Shown here: positions 20,610 to 31,767 of the stretch, piece by piece
Position numbering within the stretch: the stretch's first letter is position 1
How the letters are laid out: every line of letters starts with the position of its first letter
Origin: Piezodorus guildinii
Taxonomy: Eukaryota; Arthropoda; Insecta; Hemiptera; Pentatomidae
Direction: 5' to 3'
Assembly (NCBI GenBank): GCA_023052935.1
Contig: CM041292.1
Location: 32,561,454-32,625,453, forward strand
DNA: 64,000 nucleotides
Position numbers and translations under genes: made by a program
Notes under the pieces: model-generated
What the model saw: only the letters and a program-made list of their open reading frames with translations
What the model was told of the DNA's origin: nothing
Databases searched by the model: none

Positions 20610-21352
20610 GAGTTGTAAAATAAACGATTAAAATTAAATTTAAAAATCTTATTGGGTATGAAATAGTTGGGGTGGCGGTCGACAAATATTAGAAAATAAT
20701 AAAAAACTATTTATTATCTATATAAAAAGATATTGTTTTAGTAATTATGTATCTTTAATTATAAAAATCATATATAAAAGGAGTTCATCTTTAACGTCAT
20801 TCCATAAATCTGCTAAAGGCTTGTTAGATGTTGTTTTGGTTTAAATGATTCACTTCTTTTCTTAACTTTCTAGGCTTATTTGTGGTATCTAATTTAATTT
20901 CGTTTCCTAATTATTTTATCATTCTTTTTTTAAACAAGATAAATGGGTAATTGATTAGGTCTTCTTTAGGATAATAACGTCTTTAATATTTTTTTTTTCA
21001 TGTCTACTACGAAGGACAGCGTAACTAATTCTTTTTTACTTCTTTACGCGTTAAAATTCAGATTTATTTCTTAATTAATGTCCTTTATTATCTTTTGGAT
21101 ATCCAACGCCTCAATTGTAAAATATTCTAGCAGAAACTAAGAATTTACTGAGTTTTCTTTTAGTTTTTTAAGTTTTTACAACTTCCTCGCTATCAAAATA
21201 TACAATTACTGTCCGACCAGGTGCAACTTGGATGAGGTGTTCTTGATGGTTAATAAAGCTCTTTCTGGCCGATTTGTGGTTATTCGCCTCAGAAGTTTAA
21301 GTTTACCGTAACGAAAAGTGTAGTTGGTAAAGTTTATTTGTTTGTTATATTA

Positions 21353-21417
21353 AAGTTTTTTTTTTAAACATATTTATTGATATTTACAACTGTATTAAAT
21401 AAAAATACATCTAGTAA

Positions 21418-21468
<51 letters not shown>

Positions 21469-21945
21469 ATATAAAAACTGTCATGAAATACACGTAGAGA
21501 CACTACCCAGTGGCAGCACTCTAAAAATATTCTAAACTAGAAGGTCCCGGGGCCATTTCCTTTTCAGGTGCCTCGGAGGATTATCCGGAATTGAAGAGGA
21601 AGAAAGGATTGAAACTAGTGGGTTAGAGTGAGAATGGAGTTTGTCATGAAAAGATTGATACCTGGTCCGGGCCAAATCAGTAACATAGTGAACATTAAGG
21701 TCTTTATGGTTAAGTTTATTCGTGACAAAGTAAGGAGCGTTGAGGATTTTACGAAGGATTATGGATTATACGGATTGGATGCGGGAAGAATTTGATGGTT
21801 TAGTAGATCCCTAAAGCTCTACTCCGTAAGTCCAGATTGGTCTTATAATAGTCATGTAGATGAGCCTTTTGTAGTTCAGAGGAAGGTTTGATCGTTTGTC
21901 TAGTAAGTATTGAAGTAGCCTAAAGCGGCGTATTTTAAAGTAAGG
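21353..21945 (-). mobile_element. 5'-truncated Jockey-type 3' end (family 2)
   Basis: It is collinear with the copy at 22928-23560, but more decayed and carrying an (AT)n tract at 21421-21472. On the minus strand the decayed frame corresponds to the RT thumb, the I.PIWTYG-type motif and the WPRD C-terminus. The T run at 21356-21365 is the tail. Confidence 0.75.
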
Positions 21946-22341
21946 CAGAAATGATAAAAAAATTAATTTTCTCATTTAAAGAAACTTGATTGTTATGTAT
22001 GTATTCAAAAACTATAGAAATAATAAACTTTCCAACCCTATTAGATTTATAAGTATTTTGTATTTATTCATATAAAATTTATGAGCTCACAAAACACTTT
22101 ATATTAAATTGTAAGAATTCTTTTATTTACTTTTCTAAATTCTTGCACTTTCAAGGGGTATATTATACGCTTATTTTACTACTTATACTTAAGGAATAAT
22201 TTTTTTATGATTTAGTTATTATTATTATTACTTATTTTTCCCCTTCAATGAAAAGCAATGCCCTAAATGATAATGAAAATCGTATCAAAATCCGTTATGT
22301 GGTTTAGAAAGAGTTAGCGGAAACCAAAATCGCGTTTTCAT

Positions 22342-22394
<53 letters not shown>
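22342..22394. repeat. (AT)n microsatellite
   Basis: AT dinucleotide array with two TTA interruptions, giving a palindromic tract. Neither 21945-22340 nor 22395-22925 contains a recognisable gene. Confidence 0.95.
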
Positions 22395-22927
22395 ACGGAG
22401 AAGATAAATTCAAAATACTCAGCCTTTTAACGAAAGCCAAGGTATTGAAGAGGTTTTTTACAACCACGATTAAACTGAGTTTAATTAACTGATATCTCTG
22501 GGAAATCTGATTGCCGACAGAAGAAGATACACTCGAGCCTCCTCTATCTGAGATCAGACAAACTAGCTGCTAACGTGGGACGATTTGAATTAATTTTCTC
22601 ACCGTTAAGAAGTGAATGCAGAAAGGGTGGAATGTTCTGTAATGCTTATAGCTTTCTAAAGATAGATAGAACCCATTTACCATCTAATTCCATCAAAGTA
22701 ACAACCATAATTAATAGCGCAGTTAATATTCTCATGTTAGTAAATACAACCTGCTGACCTTGTGACAGCTTCTTGTGGCTATAGCGTATTGAGCCGAGAT
22801 AAATTACTAACTTATTAATTTAATATCGACAGAAAAGTAAGCTCAACGAGAAATTCTAGTGCACGCACACACAACATTCACTCAGTTTTCTAAACGAAAT
22901 ACATTCTATGAGTCATATGAGAATATT

Positions 22928-23560
22928 TTTTTTTTTTTTAATATATTTTTATTGAAATTCACAACGGTACAAAAATACATCAAGTAAATATGCTGAAATG
23001 TTATAGCACATGAAACAAACATGAAGAGAAACTGCCCATTGGCAGCACTCTTTGGTAGTGAGTCACTCTAAGGTCTCGAGGCCATCTTTTCAGAAGCCTC
23101 GGAGGGTTATCAGGAATTGAAGAGGAAGCAAGGATTGAAACCAATGGATTGGAGTGGGAGTGGAGTTTTTCACGGAAGGTGTGATATCTGGTACGGGCCA
23201 AATCAGCAACATATAAAACATTAAGGTCATTGTGGATGATTTTATTCGTGGCAAAGTAAGGAGCGTTAAGGATTTTGCGAAGGATTTTGGATTGTAAGGA
23301 TTGGATACGGGAAGAGTTTGATAGTTTATTCGAGCCCCAAAGCTCAACTCCATAGGTCCAGATAGGCCTTATGATGGTCATGTAAATTAGTTTTTTGTAG
23401 TTAGAAAAAGAAAAGAAATAGTAAGTTTGTGAAAGGTTAGAGCGTCTGTCTAGTAAGTGTTGGAGTAGCCGAAATCGTCGTGCAGTTTCTTGTCTTTTCA
23501 GTCTTGTATGCGGATTCCATGTAAGTCGTTTGTCAAACAGGAGTCCTAAATAGTATGAGA
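22928..23560 (-). mobile_element. 5'-truncated Jockey-type ORF2 3' end (family 2)
   Basis: The minus-strand frame at 23001-23381 (126 aa) contains RPIWTYGVELWGS, LQSKILRKILNAPYF and PRLLKRWPRDLR, the conserved C-terminal region of Jockey-clade ORF2. Homology continues upstream in broken frames to a YLGLLFDKRLTWNP motif near 23550. The 3' tail is the T-rich run at about 22928-22940. The endonuclease and the RT catalytic core are absent. Confidence 0.9.
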
Positions 23561-23959
23561 ATTTAATATATTTTAGCTTTCATGGAAGCAATCCAATTGT
23601 ATAAATCAATCAATTACACAACAACCTATCTTAATGGGATTTTCGTACCTCGGCACTATCTTTTACAGTTTTTTTTTTTCCTTTATAGATTTTTTTTTTT
23701 TTAACTTTTTAGCTAACAATACACAATTATACATCTATATTAATATTCATATTTCCAGAAAGAAATAGTAACAAATGTAGTTCTCCTCTAATATTCTTGA
23801 ATGTTTAATAAACGTACTTCATGACATATATTCATACTTGGAGATTTCATATTACTAATGACAATCAGAGATAATATTTAAAATTAAAGGATTTTGAAAA
23901 TTCGTGATTTAGGCCATGACGTAGTATTTCTTTGATAATAAAACCTATTTTATGCCAAA

Positions 23960-24115
23960 GAATGTTTAATTATTTATTTATATGTATTTATATTTTATTT
24001 ATGTAATTATATTTTATTTAAATGTATTTTAATTTTATTTATGTATTTATATTTTATTTATTAATGTATTTTATGTACATGTATTTATATTTATATTTGT
24101 AAAAATTAATTTTTT
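23960..24115. repeat. Imperfect TATTTAT-rich tandem repeat
   Basis: Repeated ttatttatgtatttatattt blocks in a low-complexity stretch. The surrounding 23560-25440 is very AT-rich with no gene or named repeat. Confidence 0.7.
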
Positions 24116-25444
24116 ATTTATTTATAGCTAAAAATTAGTTAATCAAAATACTTAGATTCTTTTTTGAATAAAGACCAAAAATTGTTTAATACTGGGTATA
24201 AATTACTGGAAACTCAACAACCAAGGTTAATAGTGTTCTGTATTAAAATATGGTAATTCTTCCTTAAATATAACAATATGGTTACCTATTGTATTTCCCT
24301 AATTTATATATTCCGGATTTAATATACTGAAACAACACGTTACTTTTTAATAAAGCTATGAAGGTATATAAAATAAAATATTGAGAGATGTCATTCGAAA
24401 TTTGTTGTTCTCAGTAGGAAAGGAATCAGCTGAATGAGCTAAAATAACATAGAAGGACCATTCCCAATCTATACCATTTCATATATTTTATATCTGTCGA
24501 CAATAGTATAAATATATGTAATAGATATATTTTCCATATGATTTAAATATCTATTATTTTTAATATATTAGGTTAATACATAATTAAACATATATATTTG
24601 CTTGTAGCGATTTCGAACAAAAATTTTTAAAATAATTAAAAATTAAAAATTGCTGCAATTGTTTAATAAAGAGTAGTTATATTTTCTCCGAGAATACTAT
24701 AATTTTATTTATTTTTATATTCCGTGCCTAAGTTATTTCAGGGTTATTTTTGGAACCTATTTATAAAAATAGACCTAAAATTTTGAAACAGGAAGCATAA
24801 AAATACGATAAATGTTCCATATCATCTTTATTCCTTGGAACTGTCAAGTTTAATAAGTTTTAAATTTATTTAGTTGTATACGGCTTCTAATTTCCTGTTC
24901 CACTACATTTAATTTATTTACTTTTATTTTTAATATCCTATTATTACCATGTCAGTTAAAATTTTTGACATCATAATATTATTGTACAACGTGGGCTCCA
25001 TACTCCATAGAAAAACTGTTACCTCATGATGGAGTAGTGTTTCGGAGTTAAAATAGATATATCTCGCGTCTTTGTTCGCGAATAGTTTATTTTGTGTTGA
25101 TTTAGAGATATTTGAATGTGTGAATGTTGATAGTAACCCTATATTATACAAATTCGCTATCGGTTAAAGTTGATCTTAATTTTGTTGTGTCAAATTCACA
25201 ACATACCGTTAGAAGTAGGCATACCTATTGTAAATATTTCGAGACCTGGGGGTGTTCCAGGGTGCTCTTAACATTAATAATAACTATGAGGGCTGGATGT
25301 TTAAATAATGTAGAGGGCTGTATTTGTAAATAGGATTATAATATGGTATAACATTACAATCTGTAATTAGAGTTAATAGGAAATATGGTCATGATTATGT
25401 TATTTCAATTTTGAATTAGGTTAAATTTTATCTATTGCCAAACG

Positions 25445-26345
25445 TATTTTACTTTCACTTACTACATATAGTAAGGGGAAGTATTGCGATCGTGAAAATT
25501 TTCGAATTCCAGTTTTCAACGGAAATACACGTTTTAGTGTCCCCTGAGTCCAAATAACCAAGTCCCGCAAAAAGGTCTGTGTGTGTGTGTGTGTGGTTAC
25601 ACCCGGGCGGAAACGGTAAGTCCTGTGAAAATGAAATTTCATATTTAAGACAACTATACGCCCGAGACGTGACAAAACTTTTTTCATCCAAATGAGCTTA
25701 CCAGAAGAGGCACTTTATACCATGCATTTTGCACCTTTTTTCGATTTTCTTAAAAACGGCTTCCGACGATTTTGATTAAACTCGCTATATGGATGTAAAA
25801 TTTATATGGCTTTAATATGATGTAGGTTTTATTCTGATTAAAATGGTCTGGCAGGGCTTAAATGCCGATATTTTAAATTTTCTTCCCCTAAAGTACCTTT
25901 AATTTTGTAGATTCAATAATAATAACTAGATTATCTTGTTAACGCTGATGAAAAACAAGTAAATATATAAATTGAATAAATTTGATACCCAACTAAAGGA
26001 GAAAACAGAAAAAAAAATTGTTAATGCAATTTTTCGTTTTTGCACATAAGAGCAGTAATATACATGTATGATATACCTTTGGAAAGCTAAAGATTTTAGA
26101 AAAAATATCATCTCATACACAAGCTTTTTGAAGTTAATAGAAAGTGATGAGAAGAAGATAAAACTAACTGATTATTTTAGATAATAATATAATAGATTTT
26201 TTAATAAAACACATGTTTCTATATAAATTCAATTTGATTAATTCCTTAATAGTTTCACGTATTTTTTTTTATCTCTAACTGTATTTGAAAATTCTTTCAT
26301 TGATTTTAAAAATCGAGGTAAGTGAAAGTTGTGTGTTGCCCGCAC
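25445..26345 (+). repeat. CTTTCACTTAC-family TIR repeat, full-length copy
   Basis: The left end reads CTTTCACTTACTACATATAG and the right end GAGGTAAGTGAAAG, so the termini are inverted. Inside are blocks shared with copies at 28080, 38450, 39770 and 59065: a GTCCCCTGAGTCCAAATAAC block, an embedded (GT)9 (25577-25594) and a CTTTGGAAAGCTAAAGAT block. There is no coding capacity. It is probably a non-autonomous DNA transposon of about 0.9 kb. The superfamily is unclear because I cannot identify the target duplication. Confidence 0.6.
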
Positions 26346-26349
26346 AAGA

Positions 26350-26990
26350 TTTTTTCTGATGCGGTGGTGTGTCTCCTTTAGGGCCATTCCTCTGTTCCTG
26401 GGTCCGGCTGGGTCCTATTTTTCTACTGATGATGGTCATGAGATAATGATGGATTTCACTGCGATATGGATGCATGTGATTTTCCGGAATTCTCACTGTT
26501 TTTTGTTGTTTGTCCCAGAGGATTCTGGTCCTAAGGCGGGTTACCTCTAGATGCCACCAGATATACCCATAGCGAGTCGGTTTTTATGAATTCGTTCTTC
26601 ACTGAGCTCCGTAATTCCGCATTGTGTAACTTCCTACATTCCCCAGTGGGCTCATCTCAGTTCGGACCAAATATTTTACATAGTACATTTTAACGAAAAC
26701 GTGGTTCATCTTCTAAAGTCGGCGACCACGTTTCACTTCCGTATTCAACCGTAGGGATAACAATAGTTTTATAAATCCTAACTTTTAAGCTTCGTTGTAG
26801 AATCCGTTAACTAAGTAATTTCACAACTAAATAATAGCAAACATTTCCCGCTATTTGCCGCGACTTTATTTCCTCCTGGATTTGTTTTCCTATTCATGGT
26901 AAACCTAAATAATTTAATTTCTTACGTGTTCAAACGTATATCCTGAAATGATGAATATTTTTAATAAATATATTTAATTGAAACCTAGGT
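26350..26990 (-). mobile_element. Decayed LINE ORF2 C-terminal fragment
   Basis: The minus-strand frame near 26720-26800 reads VRIYKTIVIPTVEYGSETW, the conserved thumb motif of RTE/R4-like LINE reverse transcriptases. It is followed after frame breaks by KIFGPN and LHNAELRSS. Several stops separate the pieces, so it is a pseudogene. It is unrelated to the Jockey copies. Confidence 0.65.
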
Positions 26991-27024
26991 TTAAAATAAA
27001 TATTTCACTCCACCATTTATTTGA

Positions 27025-27220
27025 TTTATTTATGTTCGTCCTCCCTTAAATCGCCTTTGAAGGCTAAACGGAGGTTTCTCGGTCCTAAGAATGAGGGACG
27101 GGGTATAAGTGCCGACTTAAGAGCACTCAAACGCCATTATTTTAATCTCAAGTTTCGGATCATATGGTTACTAACCAACGTGCTCTAACCCAATCGGCTT
27201 TTCTTACCTGCTTATTATTT
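27025..27220 (-). repeat. SINE family D candidate (tRNA-headed)
   Basis: On the minus strand, GCCGATTGGGTTAGAGCACG resembles a tRNA 5' half with an A box, and gatccgaaacttgag sits where a degenerate B box would be. The body (CCCCGTCCCTCATTCTTAGG) is not like families A-C. It is a single copy in this window, so the call is tentative. Confidence 0.45.
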
Positions 27221-27240
27221 AAAATCAATTATATAAATAA

Positions 27241-27244
27241 ATAA

Positions 27245-27299
<55 letters not shown>
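27241..27299. repeat. (TA)n microsatellite
   Basis: AAATAAAT units lead into about 24 TA units. The region 27360-27600, immediately right, is GC-richer. It has a 76-codon plus-strand frame with no recognisable motif. Confidence 0.95.
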
Positions 27300-27301
<2 letters not shown>

Positions 27302-27766
27302 AAATTTACAAGAACACGATCTGAAGTGTTCCATTTGATGAACACAGTTGGCAACTTTCAAACGTGCTATTCCCCGATCTCAGATGTCTCTGTTGGTTCC
27401 GCTTATCGTATAGCACTTTTCTCCGGAGGCGCTACTCACCTTTCCATAAACGTCTCTCACCTCCGGACCTGAGGACACTTATGGTTTGGAAAGCCCAGAG
27501 AGATCACGAAGACCCCCAGGACATTCTGGTGGTTTTAACTTCTGAGCGAAATCCTCAGATATTGCTACGTCAACCCTCCGTGATCATATCTTAGTGGCAG
27601 TGATGTCTTGCCTTGATGATAGCTTTTGCCCCATCTTTTCACTTAGCTTATCATAGGTTGTTGCCTATATGAAGAAAGTGAACAGCTGCTAATATTTTGT
27701 TGTTTTTTAGTTATAAAGTGTCATTCGACAAATTTATATTTATTAATAATAAACCTACGTGCATAT

Positions 27767-27937
27767 ACTGGAAGGAATTAGTTCGGGTTAAACTCCATTT
27801 ACATGGAGTTTACATTCGCCCACGATACGCCCTGATGATGACCCACAATGGGGTTCGAAAAGTTGTCAAGCAATAAATAGGTGAAACTATTTAGTTGTTT
27901 CATTGACTGACCGCCACCCAGACTAATTCCTTCCAGT
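27767..27937 (+). mobile_element. Penelope-type terminal unit with perfect inverted repeat
   Basis: ACTGGAAGGAATTAGT at 27767-27782 is the exact reverse complement of 27922-27937. The 139 bp enclosed contain a 9-bp hairpin (AAACTCCAT...ATGGAGTTT, about 27790-27812) and a hammerhead-like core. Penelope-like elements are known for terminal repeats with hammerheads and short inverted repeats at insertion ends. No protein-coding part is present. Confidence 0.5.
27826..27868 (+). ncRNA. Hammerhead ribozyme-like core (copy 2)
   Basis: CTGATGA (27832-27838) is followed by GACCC...GGGTTC, which pairs as five stem II base pairs with one bulged U, then GAAA (27857-27860) and AGTTGTC. The order of conserved blocks is that of a hammerhead with a very short stem III. 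It differs in sequence from copy 1 outside the core, so it is an independent family member. Confidence 0.6.
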
Positions 27938-28079
27938 AATTCTCAACTGTCATCTAATTATATCCACTATAGAAAGAGCTCAGCAAGTAATTAGGTAAGC
28001 AAACACTTAAAACTATTTAGATATTATTTCCATAATAACATCCGATATTTTTATTTATTACTATCATTTACATGCATAT

Positions 28080-28480
28080 AAAATATATAGTAAGGGAAAG
28101 TATTTCGATCGTGAAAATTTTTTAATTTCAGTTTTCAATTCGAAATACACGTTTTAGGTCCCCTGAGTCCAAATAGCAAGGGTCTGTGTGTGTCAGTGTT
28201 TGTGTTTAGTAGTAAGTCAAGAACATAAACGAAAAATCTTACGAAATAGAAATTTCATATTTAAGACTACTATATGCCTGAGGTACAGCAACTTTTTCAT
28301 CGAAGTCGTTTAACTAGGAGAGCCAATTATAATTATACTATGTATTTTAAACCTTTCTACAATTTTTTTTTTTTTCAAAAAACGACTCTAACGATTTCGT
28401 TGTAAAATTTAAAGGGTTTTAATATCACATAGCTTTTATTCTGACTATAATAGTCTAACAGGCTATAAATCCTGAAATCA
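28080..28480 (+). repeat. CTTTCACTTAC-family repeat, 5' part
   Basis: It starts atatatagtaagggaaagta and keeps the CGATCGTGAAAATTTT and GTCCCCTGAGTCCAAATAGC blocks and a short GT-rich stretch at the same place as the copy at 25445. The 3' half is lost. From 28480 to 30120 I see AT-rich DNA only, apart from an A18 run at 30057-30074. Confidence 0.6.
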
Positions 28481-30120
28481 AAAATTGTCAGGAAAAAATT
28501 AATTGGGTTGATTTGAAAAATGGTAACTTTGAAGTCCTACTATGAAGATTACATTATTCAATCATAATCATACTTTTATTTTGAAAAAAATGTATTATAC
28601 AACGGTACAATGTACGTTGAAAAATGATTATTTATTTTTAAATAAATTAGTTCCTATTACTCAAATAAGAATATAAACATCACTTAGATTGTAGCCATCT
28701 TTCCAGGACTTGCATCAGCTACTCTTAATCAATTAAGGATATCTCTCCTATTCCTTTTTAGTCCCATCCTCGTATTGTTGCAAATGTCAACCGTTGCCAT
28801 TTCCTTAATTAGTCTGTCGGGATCTTCTTGCAGATTGCTAAAAAATTCTTTGTTAATCGTCCTTATATGTAGGTAGGTGTAAGCCAGTATGTTTTACTTC
28901 GTTATTCATATTTCGTGATGTTCACATTTGTTTACTAAAAGTAAAAATTTCACTTAAGGGTGATATTTAATATCTATATTTATAAAATATAGTTGCTATT
29001 GATTCACTTGTCTTGTCATCTAAGTACCTCAAAAGCGACAGTGTCTACGAAGCTGAAATATTTAATAAAGTTTTTCCTTACAGTCTATATATCTAAAAAA
29101 GCTGCGTTTGAAAAAAATCCATTATCTAAGGTTTAAAAAAAAAGTTTATAAAACCTTTAAAAAAATTGGTTTTCGATTAACTCAAAAACAATATATCCCC
29201 TAAAAAATCATAAGCACTCATTAATAAGATAAACTAATTTATAATCAAATAAAAACAAAATTATCTGACCAGTATGATTAAGTACAATAAATAGGTTAAA
29301 AAAATCACTTTGAAATAGAAAGACAATTTTTTTCTGGGACTGGGTCCCCTAAAAATAACATTTATGTAGAATTGAAACATATCATATTTGTTGCCAAAAG
29401 ACAAAAGAAACATAATTAATTATTACTTACAATGGTGAAATAAGGAGGCATATAATACAGCAAAAATTTAAGAATGAAATAAAATTAGTAAATAAATAAT
29501 CTAATGTTCAACAAAATTAAGAAAAAAAATATCTTAAGAACTAAATTTAAATTTGGGCAATACACATTTCTTTTCATTCATTCGATGTTTCATATATGGC
29601 ATTGAAATATCAAAATTGTTGACCGTCTATAAGGGACGACAGATGGTATTGGAAAAGTTAACTTTTCAATGTTCAATATTGTAAACTTTACAATGATTTA
29701 TGCGAATAAAAAACAATTATGGCAAGATAGACAAAAATTCGGGTGATTTTCTGCTGATATCATACTTATTTGTTTTATACTTATATATGATTTCATAAAT
29801 ATGTTTAAAACCCTATACGTATCGAATAATCATGAGCTTTAACTACTATTTTATTGTATTTTTCAACTAATAAAAATACAATAAGTTCCGCGGTTGCATA
29901 ATGACATTTTATTCTTTGTTCGTAAAAAAGAGTTAAACGGGAACTGATTGACCTGTAACGATGTTATTTACCCTTACTACTTACGCATATAACTTAACAC
30001 GTATACGTAATGAAATATTTGTGAACCAAGATGCGGGATACAGCTAGTTGGTTACTAAAAAAAAAAAAAAAAAATTCTCCAGGGGTATTGAATTACTGAG
30101 CAACTGAAATATCTCTTTAA

Positions 30121-30138
30121 GATACTTTTTTCATTAAT
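30121..30138. repeat. Target site duplication, left copy
   Basis: GATACTTTTTTCATTAAT is repeated exactly at 34886-34903, on either side of the Jockey-type element. It fixes both ends of the insertion. Confidence 0.95.
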
Positions 30139-30474
30139 GGGAAAAGATCAGCTGATGCGCCAGATGGTAACAGTCGCACTTAACTTCGTCTCTGAGATTT
30201 ATGATTTTTCAAAAGGATTTTCATCGATTCCAGTCTCGAAAAAGCTGCCAGCTTTTTGGACATCAACAGCAGTAAGGTTTGGAGTATTATTTCGGTAAGC
30301 AGAGTATTTTTTTTTACCGCAAACAGTGAATGCAGAGTCAATAGGCTTGACACAAATTTCCTCATATCAGCTGATTGCTGGTATTGGGAATATATACTTA
30401 TTACTTGTTTCCCTTTAACATTCTTATATTACTATCTTTGTTTTATATATGGAATGCGATATTTTCATCAAGTG

Positions 30475-31767
30475 ATGTCTTCTAAAACGTCAAGTAAAAG
30501 ATCAAGATCAGCAGGTTCAAATTCGTCTCCCACTAAACAAAGACCCCGTCGTGATAACAATAAGAAATTACCAACACAAGCGAACCCTTCAAGTCACACT
30601 TTGAACTCTGAACCCCAGCCTGGCCCATCATCACAGGAGATGACAGATGAATCTCCTTTTTTCACACCGAATCCATTTCAAATCCTCCATAGTGTAAAAG
30701 AAGACATGGAATCTGCCCCTACACCAAGGGAACCACCACCTCCTCCGATATTTGTCAAAAATATTAAAAATTTTCAACTTCTTTGTGCACAACTTAATAA
30801 ATTAACCAACCCTGGTAGCTACTCATGTCTGAATAGAACAAATGACACTAAAATATCTCCGGATAGTGCTGAAACCTACAGGAAAGTAGTAAAATATCTG
30901 ACAGACACCAAGGCCGAGTTCCATACTTATCAGCTACGCCAGGAGAGAGCACTGAGGGTTGTAATAAGAAACTTGCATCCCTCGACACCAACTGAAGTTA
31001 TTAAAGAAGAACTGATGGAGATGGGATATAAGGTGCGCCAAGTCACCAACGTTTTGAAAGATAAAGTTCAACTTCCAATGTTTTTTGTTGATCTAGAACC
31101 ATCGACAGGAGTCGAAAAAATCTACGATGTTAAACGACTGTACTACAGCTGTGTAAGAGTTGAGAAGCCCTATATGAAGAAGGATATAGTCCAATGCTAT
31201 AATTGTCAGGCATATGGCCATACTAAATCTTACTGCCACCATATACCACGCTGTGTGAAATGCGGAGAAGAGCATAGGACAAGAGAATGCACTAAACCGA
31301 AGTCATCACCCGCAGTATGTGCTCATTGCCTCAAGGACCATCCAGCCAACTACAAGGGATGCCAAATATATAAAAATCTAAAGACCAGATTTCAAAAACC
31401 TCAAGAACCAGAAACAGCAAGAATAACAAGATCTAGAAGAGAATCATCTAAATTTGTAGATTCCAATGTCTCATTTGCCCACTTACTTGGAGGTGGGCAC
31501 CAGAGTAATGAAGCCGAGGTCCTGCCGAAACAACGTTCACCTCAGCATAATCCACCTATTCCACAACAAACTACTCCGCAAAATTTTCCTGTTCTTCAAA
31601 AAACTCCTCAACATCAAATTTCTCATATCCCTTCTCCATCAAATGTCACAGACCTTACCAGTCTCATGACATCCTTCATCTCCGAAATCAAATCCCTTGT
31701 TATGCCTCTAATATCACTCCTTACGAACCTTGTATCAAATCTCATTCCTGCCTTACAAAAACCATAA
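30475..31767 (+). CDS. ORF1: gag-like nucleic-acid-binding protein (Jockey-type)
   Basis: I chose the ATG at 30475 (MSSKTSSKRSRSAG...), giving 430 aa. The same frame is open upstream, but that part is hydrophobic and lies in the 5' UTR. The first 100 residues are Ser/Pro/Lys-rich and disordered. The middle has a PRE_C2HC-like fold (RVVIRNLHPSTPTEVIKEEL). Three zinc knuckles follow: CX2CX4HX4C (CYNCQAYGHTKSYC), CX2CX3HX4C (CVKCGEEHRTREC) and CX2CX3HX6C. The C-terminus is a Pro/Gln-rich linker and a hydrophobic tail. It would coat element RNA as an RNP. The stop TAA touches the ORF2 ATG (TAAATG) in the same frame. It looks intact. Confidence 0.9.
   Translation: MSSKTSSKRSRSAGSNSSPTKQRPRRDNNKKLPTQANPSSHTLNSEPQPGPSSQEMTDESPFFTPNPFQILHSVKEDMESAPTPREPPPPPIFVKNIKNFQLLCAQLNKLTNPGSYSCLNRTNDTKISPDSAETYRKVVKYLTDTKAEFHTYQLRQERALRVVIRNLHPSTPTEVIKEELMEMGYKVRQVTNVLKDKVQLPMFFVDLEPSTGVEKIYDVKRLYYSCVRVEKPYMKKDIVQCYNCQAYGHTKSYCHHIPRCVKCGEEHRTRECTKPKSSPAVCAHCLKDHPANYKGCQIYKNLKTRFQKPQEPETARITRSRRESSKFVDSNVSFAHLLGGGHQSNEAEVLPKQRSPQHNPPIPQQTTPQNFPVLQKTPQHQISHIPSPSNVTDLTSLMTSFISEIKSLVMPLISLLTNLVSNLIPALQKP

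Noticed and set aside
24930..25333. Small frames in AT-rich DNA (both strands)
   Set aside because: No motifs, no coding-like composition, no splice context.
30256..30474. N-terminal extension of Jockey ORF1
   Set aside because: It is open in frame, but hydrophobic and in the 5' UTR. The basic Ser-rich start at 30475 is more typical.
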